In this document: in pieces, positions 16,173 through 24,603 of the stretch | Numbering within the stretch: position 1 is the first letter of the stretch | Layout: the number at the start of each line of letters is the position of its first letter | NCBI GenBank assembly: GCA_903820085.1 | Contig: CAIJGA010000029.1 | Span: 1 to 52,539, forward strand | DNA: 52,539 bases | Direction: 5' to 3' | Source: an uncultured Chlorobiaceae bacterium | Lineage (GTDB): Bacteria; Bacteroidota; Chlorobiia; Chlorobiales; Chlorobiaceae | The notes under the pieces: generated by a model | Told to the model about the DNA's origin: nothing | The model's input: the letters and a program-made list of their open reading frames with translations, nothing else | Database searches by the model: none | Translations under genes and position numbers: made by a program

Positions 16173-18012
16173 GAGTAACTCCATTCGAATCGAAGAATGC
16201 TGCATTTTGTGATTCGAAAGTATTGACGATCAACGCTCTATCAAGGTATCGATTCCCCCGTTCGCATGATGTTTCCGCCACAAATGTACATGCATGACAT
16301 GCTGCATTATGTAAGGAACTATCTTTACCCGGATTGTGCTCTGAACAAAGTGGATCGGAAGAACAGATCGTTGCTCGATCAATGGCCTGTAAAATCAGTC
16401 TTCCGAGGTTATCGGGTTTTCCAAGCTCAACCAATCCACCCAACGTACCGTCAGAGTCCGCTGCGGCAGTATAAAGCAACACTCCCGCCATAGGAGATTC
16501 AGTGTCGCTATTAGCGTAGATTCGTTCCCGGATACTTGCAGCATTGTAACCGCATTCAAGTGCAAGCTCACGGATGAGGAGGTGTGCGAATGTATGGAGC
16601 ATGACATAGCGAATACCGGGATAACCCTGATTGGGATCGAGATTTCTGGAATTGCGCCATCCCTGATGTCCCGCCTCAAGTTTACGACTCCTTGATTGAA
16701 CAGATTTCTGATGTTCCCATAGTGCGACAGCATTTTCATCGAATCTGATAAATATCCCTTCACCATGTACTTCGCTGGCAGTAACCCATTCCGGTTTTTC
16801 TCGCGATAGTTCGGCCATCGGCGGCCGATCATCTGGAGCAGTCGATTCTTCAGGGGCCTCGACACGGGTAAAGCCAATGAGAGCATTCACTTCACGAAGC
16901 CTTTCCAAAAGCAACACATCAGCCAACGTTCCTCTATATGCTGATGGCGCATCAGCTTTTCTACCCATAAAATGTGGCCAATCAGTTGGCGGCTCATTCG
17001 CAGTGAGTACATTCCATTCAGGTGTTTTGATATCACCTTCGGTGATAATGGTATTGCTGACTTTACCTTCTCTCTTGGCTTGTATGGCGTTCCAAATTTC
17101 TTGGTAGTCCCATTTATCGATACCCGGTAGACTACCAGTTTTAGTCAAGGTCTTGATAGTAAATTTGATTTCATCTGCCGATTCGGCATCCGAAAAATAT
17201 TCCCATCCATCAAGGATAAATTGCCCAATCAGATCCTTCTCAAGAGGAATGGCAAGCACGGATAATGTTATTGGAAACCATCCGTTGGTCGCGCCGAGAA
17301 GAATAGTTCTGGGTTCTTCGTCACAATCCTCATAACTATTGAGGTGGGGATGTCGGCCTCTACAGGCCGGTAAATTATCCTTTGAATCCTGACCAAAAGC
17401 ATGCACCATTGATCGAGCCGCTCCGCAGGTATCACATTTTACCCAAAGATTTTCAGTTTGAAGTGAGGCTCCTCTTTCAAAAAACCGTAGCGTCCCATTG
17501 CAATCGGATGGACCGCCATGCACAAACCACCGCCATGGAAAGTCATCTAAATGACCGTTTCGACAAGCAAGCAAAAAACGGGCAGGAACGGCATCTGCGT
17601 TTCTGCCTTTTTCGCAGTTCGAATGAACGAAATGTGTTTGTTCTGGTCGAAACGGATTTGCTTTTATATCAAACAATCCTGAATCATATTCGGCAAGCAG
17701 TCCACATTTAACACATCTGAGCCAACGAGGGAACGGGCGTACAGGAACACCAACTTTCCCTTCCGCTGACAATGGGTCAGAACTTTTTTCAGTTTGAAAA
17801 GGGGACATTCGAAGCCGATTGACTTGAGGCCCAAGTACTCGACGAACTTCAGCAAGAAGACGTGCCTCTTCAATAGGCAGACAACGGTCTATGTTCCAGC
17901 GATCCAGCCCCATGGTGATCACCGAAAGGTTCGGTAAATCTATCAAGGCACCAGGCCCATACGACCATATCAATTGACTGGGGCGTACCTGTCCAACGAG
18001 ATAAGTGCTCAT
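16165..18012 (-). CDS. drmB: DISARM protein DrmB (DUF1998)
   Basis: The start is set at the ATG at 18012: GGAGGTGC stands just before it, and its ATGA overlaps the drmA stop. An upstream in-frame ATG at 18057 lies inside drmA. The protein (about 615 aa) starts STYLVGQVRPSQLIWSYGPGALIDLPNLSV, has CxxC pairs (RCVKCG near residue 96 and KCDTCG), and a C-terminal DUF1998 domain: RYVMLHTFAHLLIRELALECGY, GVLLYTAAADSDGTLGGL, and the metal-binding cluster CSSDPLC…CHAC…C. DrmB forms a DNA-binding complex with the DrmA helicase that is auto-inhibited until it meets unmethylated invading DNA (published DISARM work). Confidence 0.92.
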   Translation of the reverse strand: MSTYLVGQVRPSQLIWSYGPGALIDLPNLSVITMGLDRWNIDRCLPIEEARLLAEVRRVLGPQVNRLRMSPFQTEKSSDPLSAEGKVGVPVRPFPRWLRCVKCGLLAEYDSGLFDIKANPFRPEQTHFVHSNCEKGRNADAVPARFLLACRNGHLDDFPWRWFVHGGPSDCNGTLRFFERGASLQTENLWVKCDTCGAARSMVHAFGQDSKDNLPACRGRHPHLNSYEDCDEEPRTILLGATNGWFPITLSVLAIPLEKDLIGQFILDGWEYFSDAESADEIKFTIKTLTKTGSLPGIDKWDYQEIWNAIQAKREGKVSNTIITEGDIKTPEWNVLTANEPPTDWPHFMGRKADAPSAYRGTLADVLLLERLREVNALIGFTRVEAPEESTAPDDRPPMAELSREKPEWVTASEVHGEGIFIRFDENAVALWEHQKSVQSRSRKLEAGHQGWRNSRNLDPNQGYPGIRYVMLHTFAHLLIRELALECGYNAASIRERIYANSDTESPMAGVLLYTAAADSDGTLGGLVELGKPDNLGRLILQAIDRATICSSDPLCSEHNPGKDSSLHNAACHACTFVAETSCERGNRYLDRALIVNTFESQNAAFFDSNGVTHE

Positions 18013-21000
18013 GCGGCACCTCCTTTTGTTATAGATGATTTTGTTTTTGCATGCCACAGCGGAGCATCTTCAAGTTTTGTCGCATCCATAACTAACTGCA
18101 CGCCAGGCTCGACTTCTCGCAGTGACATGGGTACAGTAAATGCATCCCAAGCCAAAGCGCTAGGCTTCTTGAGAAGAGCTGCAAGGTCACCTTGCCTACG
18201 TTCGGTTTCATAACCCAATCTTCGACCTGGCTTTATGGACTCTTTTACCCATTGGTCAATCCGGTCAGCAGCCATATTGTCTGTCGTTGATTTGGAGGCT
18301 TTATCGTTCACTTTCCAAGCCCTATCAGAGAGGGCACTTCTGACTTTCATGGCTTCATCTTGCCCGGAACTATCAAGCGATTGTGCCCCTGCATTAGGGG
18401 TCATCACTTCGTTTTCAAGTCTCAACAGACTCACCATAGCTCCTGTCAATCCGCGATCAAGGGCCCGAGGTGCAAAAGGTGTCACCGATTGTGCCTCAAT
18501 ATGCTTGTAGAATGTTGCATGGTAATGTTCGAACGTTTCGTAATGCGATAGATCACGAGGCCGTGACCAAGTCAAGACGGTAAAAACTAATCCAGGGAAA
18601 AAACGACCAATACGGCTTGTCGCCTGTATGTATTCAGCAGTGTTCTTCGGCTGTCCATTTACCACCATCAGACCAATACGATTGATATCGACACCAACCG
18701 AAAGCATGTTGGTCGCCAAAACGATATCTATTGCTTGGGTCTCACCCTTTTCCCATGCAGGTTTAAATTTGACCTCCAGTTGATCAAGTTTCTTTGGAAT
18801 CTCCTTGTTGGAGACTCTGGAGGTAAGTTCATCAACGTTGCGAACGCGTCGTTGAGACAATCCAGGTCGGTTCACATCACTCATCTGGACACGAAATGCA
18901 CGCGTTTGGACATCATCCTCAGCCAAACGGCGCATCCCACCAAGCTCTCGCAATGAATTGAAGTAGCCGACAACAGACATGTAGGGATCTGCGACGAGTC
19001 CAAAATGCTCAAATAGCGATTGCGCAGCGGTAAGCAACGCGACATAAACTCGAATTAACACGGCTGGCCGTGAACTTCCCAGAGAACATATCCCCATGTA
19101 AAGGCGACCTGGTTTATCCTTTACAGAGCGCTGCACAGAGAAGAAATTGTCTTCCACATCAAGGCCATGTGGAGGGAAAATGGCGACCTTACGAAGAAAA
19201 ACATTGTTCACTTGCTCAGCAGCCTTTCGTACCGTAGCCGTCGAAGCAATCACCTTGGGTCTTATCGACTTGCCATCAATCGACCACGTAGAAAGTTCAT
19301 CCACGACAGTCTCATACAAACCAACCATCGTACCCAATGGGCCGCTGATGAGATGGAACTCATCCTGAATGATCAGATCCGGAGGGCGTATCGGTATGAT
19401 TTTTTTAACACTGACACTCGGCAAATTCCCTTTTTTATTATGGGTTCCAGTACACTCGGCACCAGGCCAAAGCAGACCATGTCGGGGGCACTCCTCACTA
19501 ACTTTACCGAAAAGTGTTCGGACTTGTCCACGCCATGCCATCATGGCGAATTTGTCAACAGTGGCAATCAGCATTGAGGGAGGACGGCGATAGATCTCTT
19601 CATCGACCACGATGACAGGCAAGCCTAAGCTATCTGTAGCCGACCGCCGGAAATCACAATTGTATTTGTCTCCGCAATAGATAATTGTCCTGCCGACATC
19701 ATTATTGTACCGCTTGACCTCAATATCTCTCGTCTCAACAATCTCGGCACCACACCAAGGACAAAAGGTCAATTGTGCCGGTGAACTCATTGTTGGCCGT
19801 TGCCCATCTCGAGCAGCAACAATGGCGTCATGGCTTTCTTCTGTCGTATTCGGCGTGACTCGCTGACCGACCCATAAGCCGATAGAAAAAGGTTCTTCTC
19901 CCCAAACCTCCAGCTTATCCCTGCGTAACACTTCCATGGCACAGAGCAATGCCGTTGCACGCTGGAACTGCTGGATGGTAAGAAGACGTAACGTATAACG
20001 CATGATGACAGAAAGACCACGACTACCATCAAGTCCACCCAGGTTCCCTTGCAGTCGACGAATTCCCATCGTGAAGGCAGCAACGCCAAGGTAAGCTTCT
20101 GTTTTACCGCCACCGGTAGGAAACCATAGAAGATCCGCAAAAGCCACCAATGGCTGGGTTCTGTCACGATGGTTCGGATCAGCAAGTGCTGGTATTGATA
20201 GCAACATGAATGCCAACTGAAACGGTCGCCATGATCGATTTTTTCTGACGTTCAAATCATCAAGCGTGACTTTGTCTCCACGACGTCTCGCCAAAGCGTA
20301 GATACTATGTATGCGCTGGGATGCCATTGCTTGATTGGCGAAACGAAAAGCAGTCAATGCACGCTCGTCGTTTTCCAAGACATTGATACCTTCATTCAGT
20401 CGGACAAGGATATCGTTACAAGCCTCAATGGAAACATTGGCTGCATTTTCATAACCGCCCAAATCCGTTTTGATCTTTTCCTGGTTCTCAGCGATCCATA
20501 CGGCATAGTCATCGGTGAGAATACGTAACCCCTTGACAAGCTCATGACACTCAAGTTCTGCAAGTCGCCCCATATCAAGCCACCCATCATCAAGAAGTTG
20601 ACGCATGGCAAGTCGATCTTCCGGTTTAAGACCAGGTGTTTCGGTGACCTTTATCTCGTATTCCGGGAGAACAGTCGTCTTTACCTCCAAAGCGAGTTCT
20701 GGGTCGTTTTCAGACACCTTTGAATGAACCGACACACCATGCCCAACCGCAAACTCAACTCTGTCCCGATAAATCATCTCCTGAGCTTCGCGTTCATCAT
20801 CAAAATGTTCATCCTTTAAAATCGGACGACGGTGAAATATTGCATGTCCGTTTACATCACGAACAGTGAGTTGGGGCTGAAAGATCCAGTACTGATCCTG
20901 ATTCTTCTTTTCAGCCATAGTCTGCGTGTTCACCAAAAATAATGTCACCAAACGGTCGCCATTCTCAAGCTTTGCACTCACCGTCCCCTGCACGATAATT

Positions 21001-21941
21001 TCCGGGCATTCACTATCGATCATAATAGGCTCAATAGTTCTTCGCTTCAATGAAACATTGGTTGAACCTCCGGACGGTATGCGCTTCCAGCAACGTCTGG
21101 TGTTACCCGTTTTCTCATCTATAATTTCACTTTCAGTTCGCTCGTATCGGCCCCAATTGGCAAAAAGTTGCACATTCTCCAATGCGCCATCAACACAGAA
21201 CGTGAATCCCATTGATGAAGGAACGAGCGATTGATTGACTGATGTGTCAATCTCTTTCTCCTCATCATCATCTGTCGAAGATGATGGCACCTTATCTCGC
21301 GAGATGTGATCCGGATTGACAAGAGGGGTGAGATCGGCAGGAACTTCGCCATCCGGATTCTCTTCTTCCGAGAAAGGCGAATCAGTTGATTCGCCATTAT
21401 TTCGAGACATCGGTGCCAGTTTTCCTACCAGATAGCGGTCACGCACACTCATCCCTACAATCTCTTCATCCGGTCCATCAGCAGGTCCTAAAAGGTCATC
21501 TACCACAGCGTACTGTAACAATTCCCGGACATAAGCTTGTTCTTTTGCTGTTTCACCGGAAAGTTTCGGAAGCGCATTGAAATTGAATCCACAGGCAATG
21601 GATAATGCCTTTTCGAAGTCAGCCCACCCCAATCGCAGAATCACTTCACTTGATTCATCTATCGCAATATCAAGTTCAAGGAGGGTTTTGTTTCCCTTGA
21701 CAGACACGATACTGTCAAAGAAAAATGTTGTTTCGCTTATTTCTTCTCTAATTCGGTAAACGCGAGCGAATGCTACTGCTTGGAGACAATCACAGGTTGC
21801 TATCAGAATACCGTCACCTTCTACAATTCTTTGATAAGACGATAAATATTGTTCGATGGTCACTGAGAATTGGGGAAATCTCACTCTATCGGCGATACGA
21901 ATCAACCATGCATTAGTTGGTGTATCCAAGGTGTGCGTCAT
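18009..21941 (-). CDS. drmA: DISARM helicase DrmA
   Basis: The start is placed at the ATG at 21941, where AAAGGA lies 6 bases upstream; another in-frame ATG is at 21962. The protein (1310 aa) is a superfamily 2 helicase: Walker A FPTGGGKTE (about residues 607-615), Walker B box DEFH (about 860), and motif VI EYIQATSRIGRF (about 1105). A large N-terminal region of about 600 residues precedes the motor, as in DrmA. ATNMLSVGVDINRIGLMVV gives motif V. DrmA is the motor of the DrmAB complex. It follows the Rossmann-like gene by 40 bp and is coupled to drmB by an ATGA overlap. Confidence 0.92.
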   Translation of the reverse strand: MTHTLDTPTNAWLIRIADRVRFPQFSVTIEQYLSSYQRIVEGDGILIATCDCLQAVAFARVYRIREEISETTFFFDSIVSVKGNKTLLELDIAIDESSEVILRLGWADFEKALSIACGFNFNALPKLSGETAKEQAYVRELLQYAVVDDLLGPADGPDEEIVGMSVRDRYLVGKLAPMSRNNGESTDSPFSEEENPDGEVPADLTPLVNPDHISRDKVPSSSTDDDEEKEIDTSVNQSLVPSSMGFTFCVDGALENVQLFANWGRYERTESEIIDEKTGNTRRCWKRIPSGGSTNVSLKRRTIEPIMIDSECPEIIVQGTVSAKLENGDRLVTLFLVNTQTMAEKKNQDQYWIFQPQLTVRDVNGHAIFHRRPILKDEHFDDEREAQEMIYRDRVEFAVGHGVSVHSKVSENDPELALEVKTTVLPEYEIKVTETPGLKPEDRLAMRQLLDDGWLDMGRLAELECHELVKGLRILTDDYAVWIAENQEKIKTDLGGYENAANVSIEACNDILVRLNEGINVLENDERALTAFRFANQAMASQRIHSIYALARRRGDKVTLDDLNVRKNRSWRPFQLAFMLLSIPALADPNHRDRTQPLVAFADLLWFPTGGGKTEAYLGVAAFTMGIRRLQGNLGGLDGSRGLSVIMRYTLRLLTIQQFQRATALLCAMEVLRRDKLEVWGEEPFSIGLWVGQRVTPNTTEESHDAIVAARDGQRPTMSSPAQLTFCPWCGAEIVETRDIEVKRYNNDVGRTIIYCGDKYNCDFRRSATDSLGLPVIVVDEEIYRRPPSMLIATVDKFAMMAWRGQVRTLFGKVSEECPRHGLLWPGAECTGTHNKKGNLPSVSVKKIIPIRPPDLIIQDEFHLISGPLGTMVGLYETVVDELSTWSIDGKSIRPKVIASTATVRKAAEQVNNVFLRKVAIFPPHGLDVEDNFFSVQRSVKDKPGRLYMGICSLGSSRPAVLIRVYVALLTAAQSLFEHFGLVADPYMSVVGYFNSLRELGGMRRLAEDDVQTRAFRVQMSDVNRPGLSQRRVRNVDELTSRVSNKEIPKKLDQLEVKFKPAWEKGETQAIDIVLATNMLSVGVDINRIGLMVVNGQPKNTAEYIQATSRIGRFFPGLVFTVLTWSRPRDLSHYETFEHYHATFYKHIEAQSVTPFAPRALDRGLTGAMVSLLRLENEVMTPNAGAQSLDSSGQDEAMKVRSALSDRAWKVNDKASKSTTDNMAADRIDQWVKESIKPGRRLGYETERRQGDLAALLKKPSALAWDAFTVPMSLREVEPGVQLVMDATKLEDAPLWHAKTKSSITKGGAA

Positions 21942-21981
21942 AAAAATTCCTTTTTGATTCATACTGACTATTTTACTTTAA

Positions 21982-22974
21982 TCAGAGATCAATTCGAGCA
22001 AAATGGGGATATACCCGATAGTATTGTCGAAACATCTCAAATGGATCTTCACCAATTTCTGACTTTGGAAGATCGTAACCCATTCTTTCCCTTGGATTTG
22101 AGCATGACTCCATTGTAAGTCGTTCTATCGTTGAGAGGGCGGGCATATCAATTTTCCTGGGTGTTGTTGGGGTTGAATTAAACGACCATTCTTTGATTAG
22201 AGTCTGTAGTTGTTCCTGATTGTCATCTTTAATAAGGAGAGTAGCGGTAACCATTGGCTGGCCATCAGCATAGTGAGTAGACAATGCCCAGACAACTTCT
22301 CGATCAGGAAGACTTAACACCTCTTTTTCAACCGCGAGATAAAGCACGTGTAAAACACTTTTCCCGAAATTTTTAAACGTCATTCCATCAGCTTTTAAGT
22401 CGCTTGGAACCAACACACCAAGACGTTCACGGAAACGATCAAGCCGCCACTCTTGAATAGTTTGTTTTTGCCCTGTATCGCCATCTAATCTACCAACTCG
22501 GGCACCAATTTCATCTGATTTTGGCGTTCCCAGAGATTGTGGATTGGCATTGAGTGTTATTCGTAATATGCTATTAATAGGAACTTCGGAAATCGTTCTT
22601 GCAAACCGTTCAATTTGCTCACTGATTTCGCCAGGGGCGGTATAATCAAACCAGATAATAACAGGCTTGTCGAAGTCATTAGAGTCGAGGTAATTTTCTA
22701 GTGTGCTATAAACACATAGAATTGAATCAACTGGTCGATTAAATATTTGTCGTGTATGAACATCCTTTTCAGCTTCAACACACACCATATCGCAAATGCC
22801 TAATCGAGCATGAATAAGCCTGAAGTCTTCAAGAAATGCGCCCCCTAAGCTTACATAACGATAAGATTCAATCTTTAGAGTTGCTGCGAGTCGCCCAAGC
22901 AGTGCAAGAAATAGTTCCCGGTCGACAGCTTTGTTTGGACGTAATTTATATGGCAATGATGCTCCATTACTCAT
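21982..22974 (-). CDS. Rossmann/methyltransferase-like protein inserted in the DISARM operon
   Basis: The ATG at 22974, with GAGGAG 9 bases upstream, is chosen over one at 22989 (an 8-bp overlap with the preceding gene). The product is about 330 residues. YRYVSLGGAFLEDFRLIHARLGICDMVCVEAEKDVHTRQIFN (about 38-78) looks like the first two strands of a class I methyltransferase: a glycine loop and an acidic end of strand 2. VIIWFDYTAP (about 105) is where motif IV would be, though no typical catalytic motif is clear. So it may be a nucleotide- or SAM-binding protein without methylation. It is translationally coupled to the GHKL gene, and the two probably act together. Its function is unknown. Confidence 0.65.
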   Translation of the reverse strand: MSNGASLPYKLRPNKAVDRELFLALLGRLAATLKIESYRYVSLGGAFLEDFRLIHARLGICDMVCVEAEKDVHTRQIFNRPVDSILCVYSTLENYLDSNDFDKPVIIWFDYTAPGEISEQIERFARTISEVPINSILRITLNANPQSLGTPKSDEIGARVGRLDGDTGQKQTIQEWRLDRFRERLGVLVPSDLKADGMTFKNFGKSVLHVLYLAVEKEVLSLPDREVVWALSTHYADGQPMVTATLLIKDDNQEQLQTLIKEWSFNSTPTTPRKIDMPALSTIERLTMESCSNPRERMGYDLPKSEIGEDPFEMFRQYYRVYPHFARIDL

Positions 22975-24391
22975 TTCCAGTCTCCTCAAGCTTACTTGCC
23001 TCTAACAGCACAATTTCAAAACATTTGTCACCTACAACTCCAGGTTGCTCATCGTATGTATCAAACAATGATTTCGAGACCATTTTAATTTGTTCTATTG
23101 GCCGTGAAAAAACGATCCTACGGGAAGACGGTTTTTGTGTTGGAGGGATCGGAATAACATGTTGTTTTTTAGGATTGAATTCGATAATACCCACAATTTT
23201 CTGGGCTTTTTCCCTTTTGGAAACAAGTTCGATAGCATCTCTAAGAGGAAGTGACTTTGCCTTCTCCCAGTGTTGGGTTTGCTCGGATCTTGGGTGATTC
23301 TTCCAGGTATTTGTATAGTCGATCCAAACTCGCATTCCCTCTTTCATTTTCACCAGTGCTTGTAACCAGATGTCTGACGATGTATCAAGCGCTCGTTTTG
23401 TTGTAGTAACCGGAAGCTTTTCCGCAAGTTTTGACCGGAATTCAACGATACCAGTGATTATTGAAAACTGATAATGATATAGAGGTATACTATCTCCCCA
23501 ACCAGTAAGGCGACTTTTATCACCCACGATCACTGCCCGATCATTGCAAAAAACTGTCCATCCTGCCGTTATAGCTGATCTATCTCTTTCGAAATCAGGG
23601 GCTTCATCATCATCTGAAGCAAGCCCCCTTCCGGTATTAAGGCCAACTGTTATTGAAACAAGGACACCATCAATGGTTTTCTCGAAAACATACGGAGCTG
23701 GCCCATTAACCTCCTCAGAAACAAGTACCTCAACATGGATCGGCTCTATGACTTGACCATTCACTGAAATACTGAGCCCACGCTGAAGAAACATTGTAAA
23801 ATGCTCAGCAATAGCTGTTTTAAGCTCATTCTTAAACGCATCATTGGTAAAATGCTTGGCTACTCCCGGATACAAAGTGTCCACAAGGATGGCTGTCCCT
23901 GATTCTTGTAGACGGGAACTCGCATCGGCATCCCTAATGGGTATCGGCTCCCAATCCTTATTATCCAGCCAATCCGAAGTAATGGATACTTCGAAGGCAT
24001 CGTCTTGATAAAGGGTACTTACCTTAGCTCCTCGACCCATTTTGAAAATCGCCCGTTTCATACCTACACCATACATGCCGATGGTCTCATTTTCAGAGTC
24101 GCGATTATCATCTGGTTCACGGCCCATCTTGAAGGCATAATTTTTAGCGACCTCCCGTGGGATTCCTCCGCAGTTATCCTCAATAGAAAAGAACTCCGCA
24201 TTCAAGGTAATTTTTACAAAGTAACTTGAGTAATCGACTTGCCCCCCATGAGCAGATCTGAGTGCCCCATCAAGGCAATTATCAACAAGATCTAGAATCG
24301 CATCGGCCAAACTAATATCTCGCGTCAACATTGAAACAAAAAATTGTTTGGTTGGTATTGCAATCGCAACATCTTGGGATTCATTACTCAT
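22967..24391 (-). CDS. GHKL (Hsp90/MORC-like) ATPase in the DISARM operon
   Basis: This 474-residue protein has an N-terminal GHKL ATPase: DLVDNCLDGAL (residues 35-44), DNCGGI (72-77) and GMYGVGMKRAIFKMG (105-119) are the N, G1 and G2 boxes. The middle includes a likely S5-type domain (SDWLDNKDWEPIPI and so on). No nuclease motif is obvious. It lies between the small wHTH gene (5-bp gap) and the Rossmann-like gene (8-bp overlap). GHKL ATPases of this type recur in bacterial defence loci. It is not part of the published DISARM core, so I regard it with its neighbour as an accessory module. The second GHKL protein of the island (13400-15361) is distinct in sequence. Confidence 0.8.
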   Translation of the reverse strand: MSNESQDVAIAIPTKQFFVSMLTRDISLADAILDLVDNCLDGALRSAHGGQVDYSSYFVKITLNAEFFSIEDNCGGIPREVAKNYAFKMGREPDDNRDSENETIGMYGVGMKRAIFKMGRGAKVSTLYQDDAFEVSITSDWLDNKDWEPIPIRDADASSRLQESGTAILVDTLYPGVAKHFTNDAFKNELKTAIAEHFTMFLQRGLSISVNGQVIEPIHVEVLVSEEVNGPAPYVFEKTIDGVLVSITVGLNTGRGLASDDDEAPDFERDRSAITAGWTVFCNDRAVIVGDKSRLTGWGDSIPLYHYQFSIITGIVEFRSKLAEKLPVTTTKRALDTSSDIWLQALVKMKEGMRVWIDYTNTWKNHPRSEQTQHWEKAKSLPLRDAIELVSKREKAQKIVGIIEFNPKKQHVIPIPPTQKPSSRRIVFSRPIEQIKMVSKSLFDTYDEQPGVVGDKCFEIVLLEASKLEETGNE

Positions 24392-24396
24392 ATAGC

Positions 24397-24603
24397 TTAA
24401 CTCCTTGTTTTAAATTTATATTGAGCCCCACGCGTATCTCCTTGTCGTTCGACAAAACCATCAGAACAAAGTTGATTGATCGTCGATAACCATAAATTGG
24501 TAGAGATATCGATTTGTGAAAGAATATCGTCTTTTGAAAACCAGCCTTCGTTGGCCAACAAATACTCTAATATGTCTTTTGCAGGATCATTCGCTACAAT
24601 CAT
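24397..24603 (-). CDS. small winged-helix protein, 68 aa
   Basis: This 68-residue protein looks like a lone winged helix: KDILEYLLANEGWFSKDDILSQIDISTNLWLSTINQLCSDGFVERQGDTRGAQYKF. The last part is a beta-wing. Its ATG overlaps the stop of the DrmMI gene (ATGA), so it is translated with it. It could be a specificity or regulatory subunit for the methyltransferase or the GHKL protein that follows 5 bp on. No exact family is recognised. Confidence 0.65.
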   Translation of the reverse strand: MIVANDPAKDILEYLLANEGWFSKDDILSQIDISTNLWLSTINQLCSDGFVERQGDTRGAQYKFKTRS

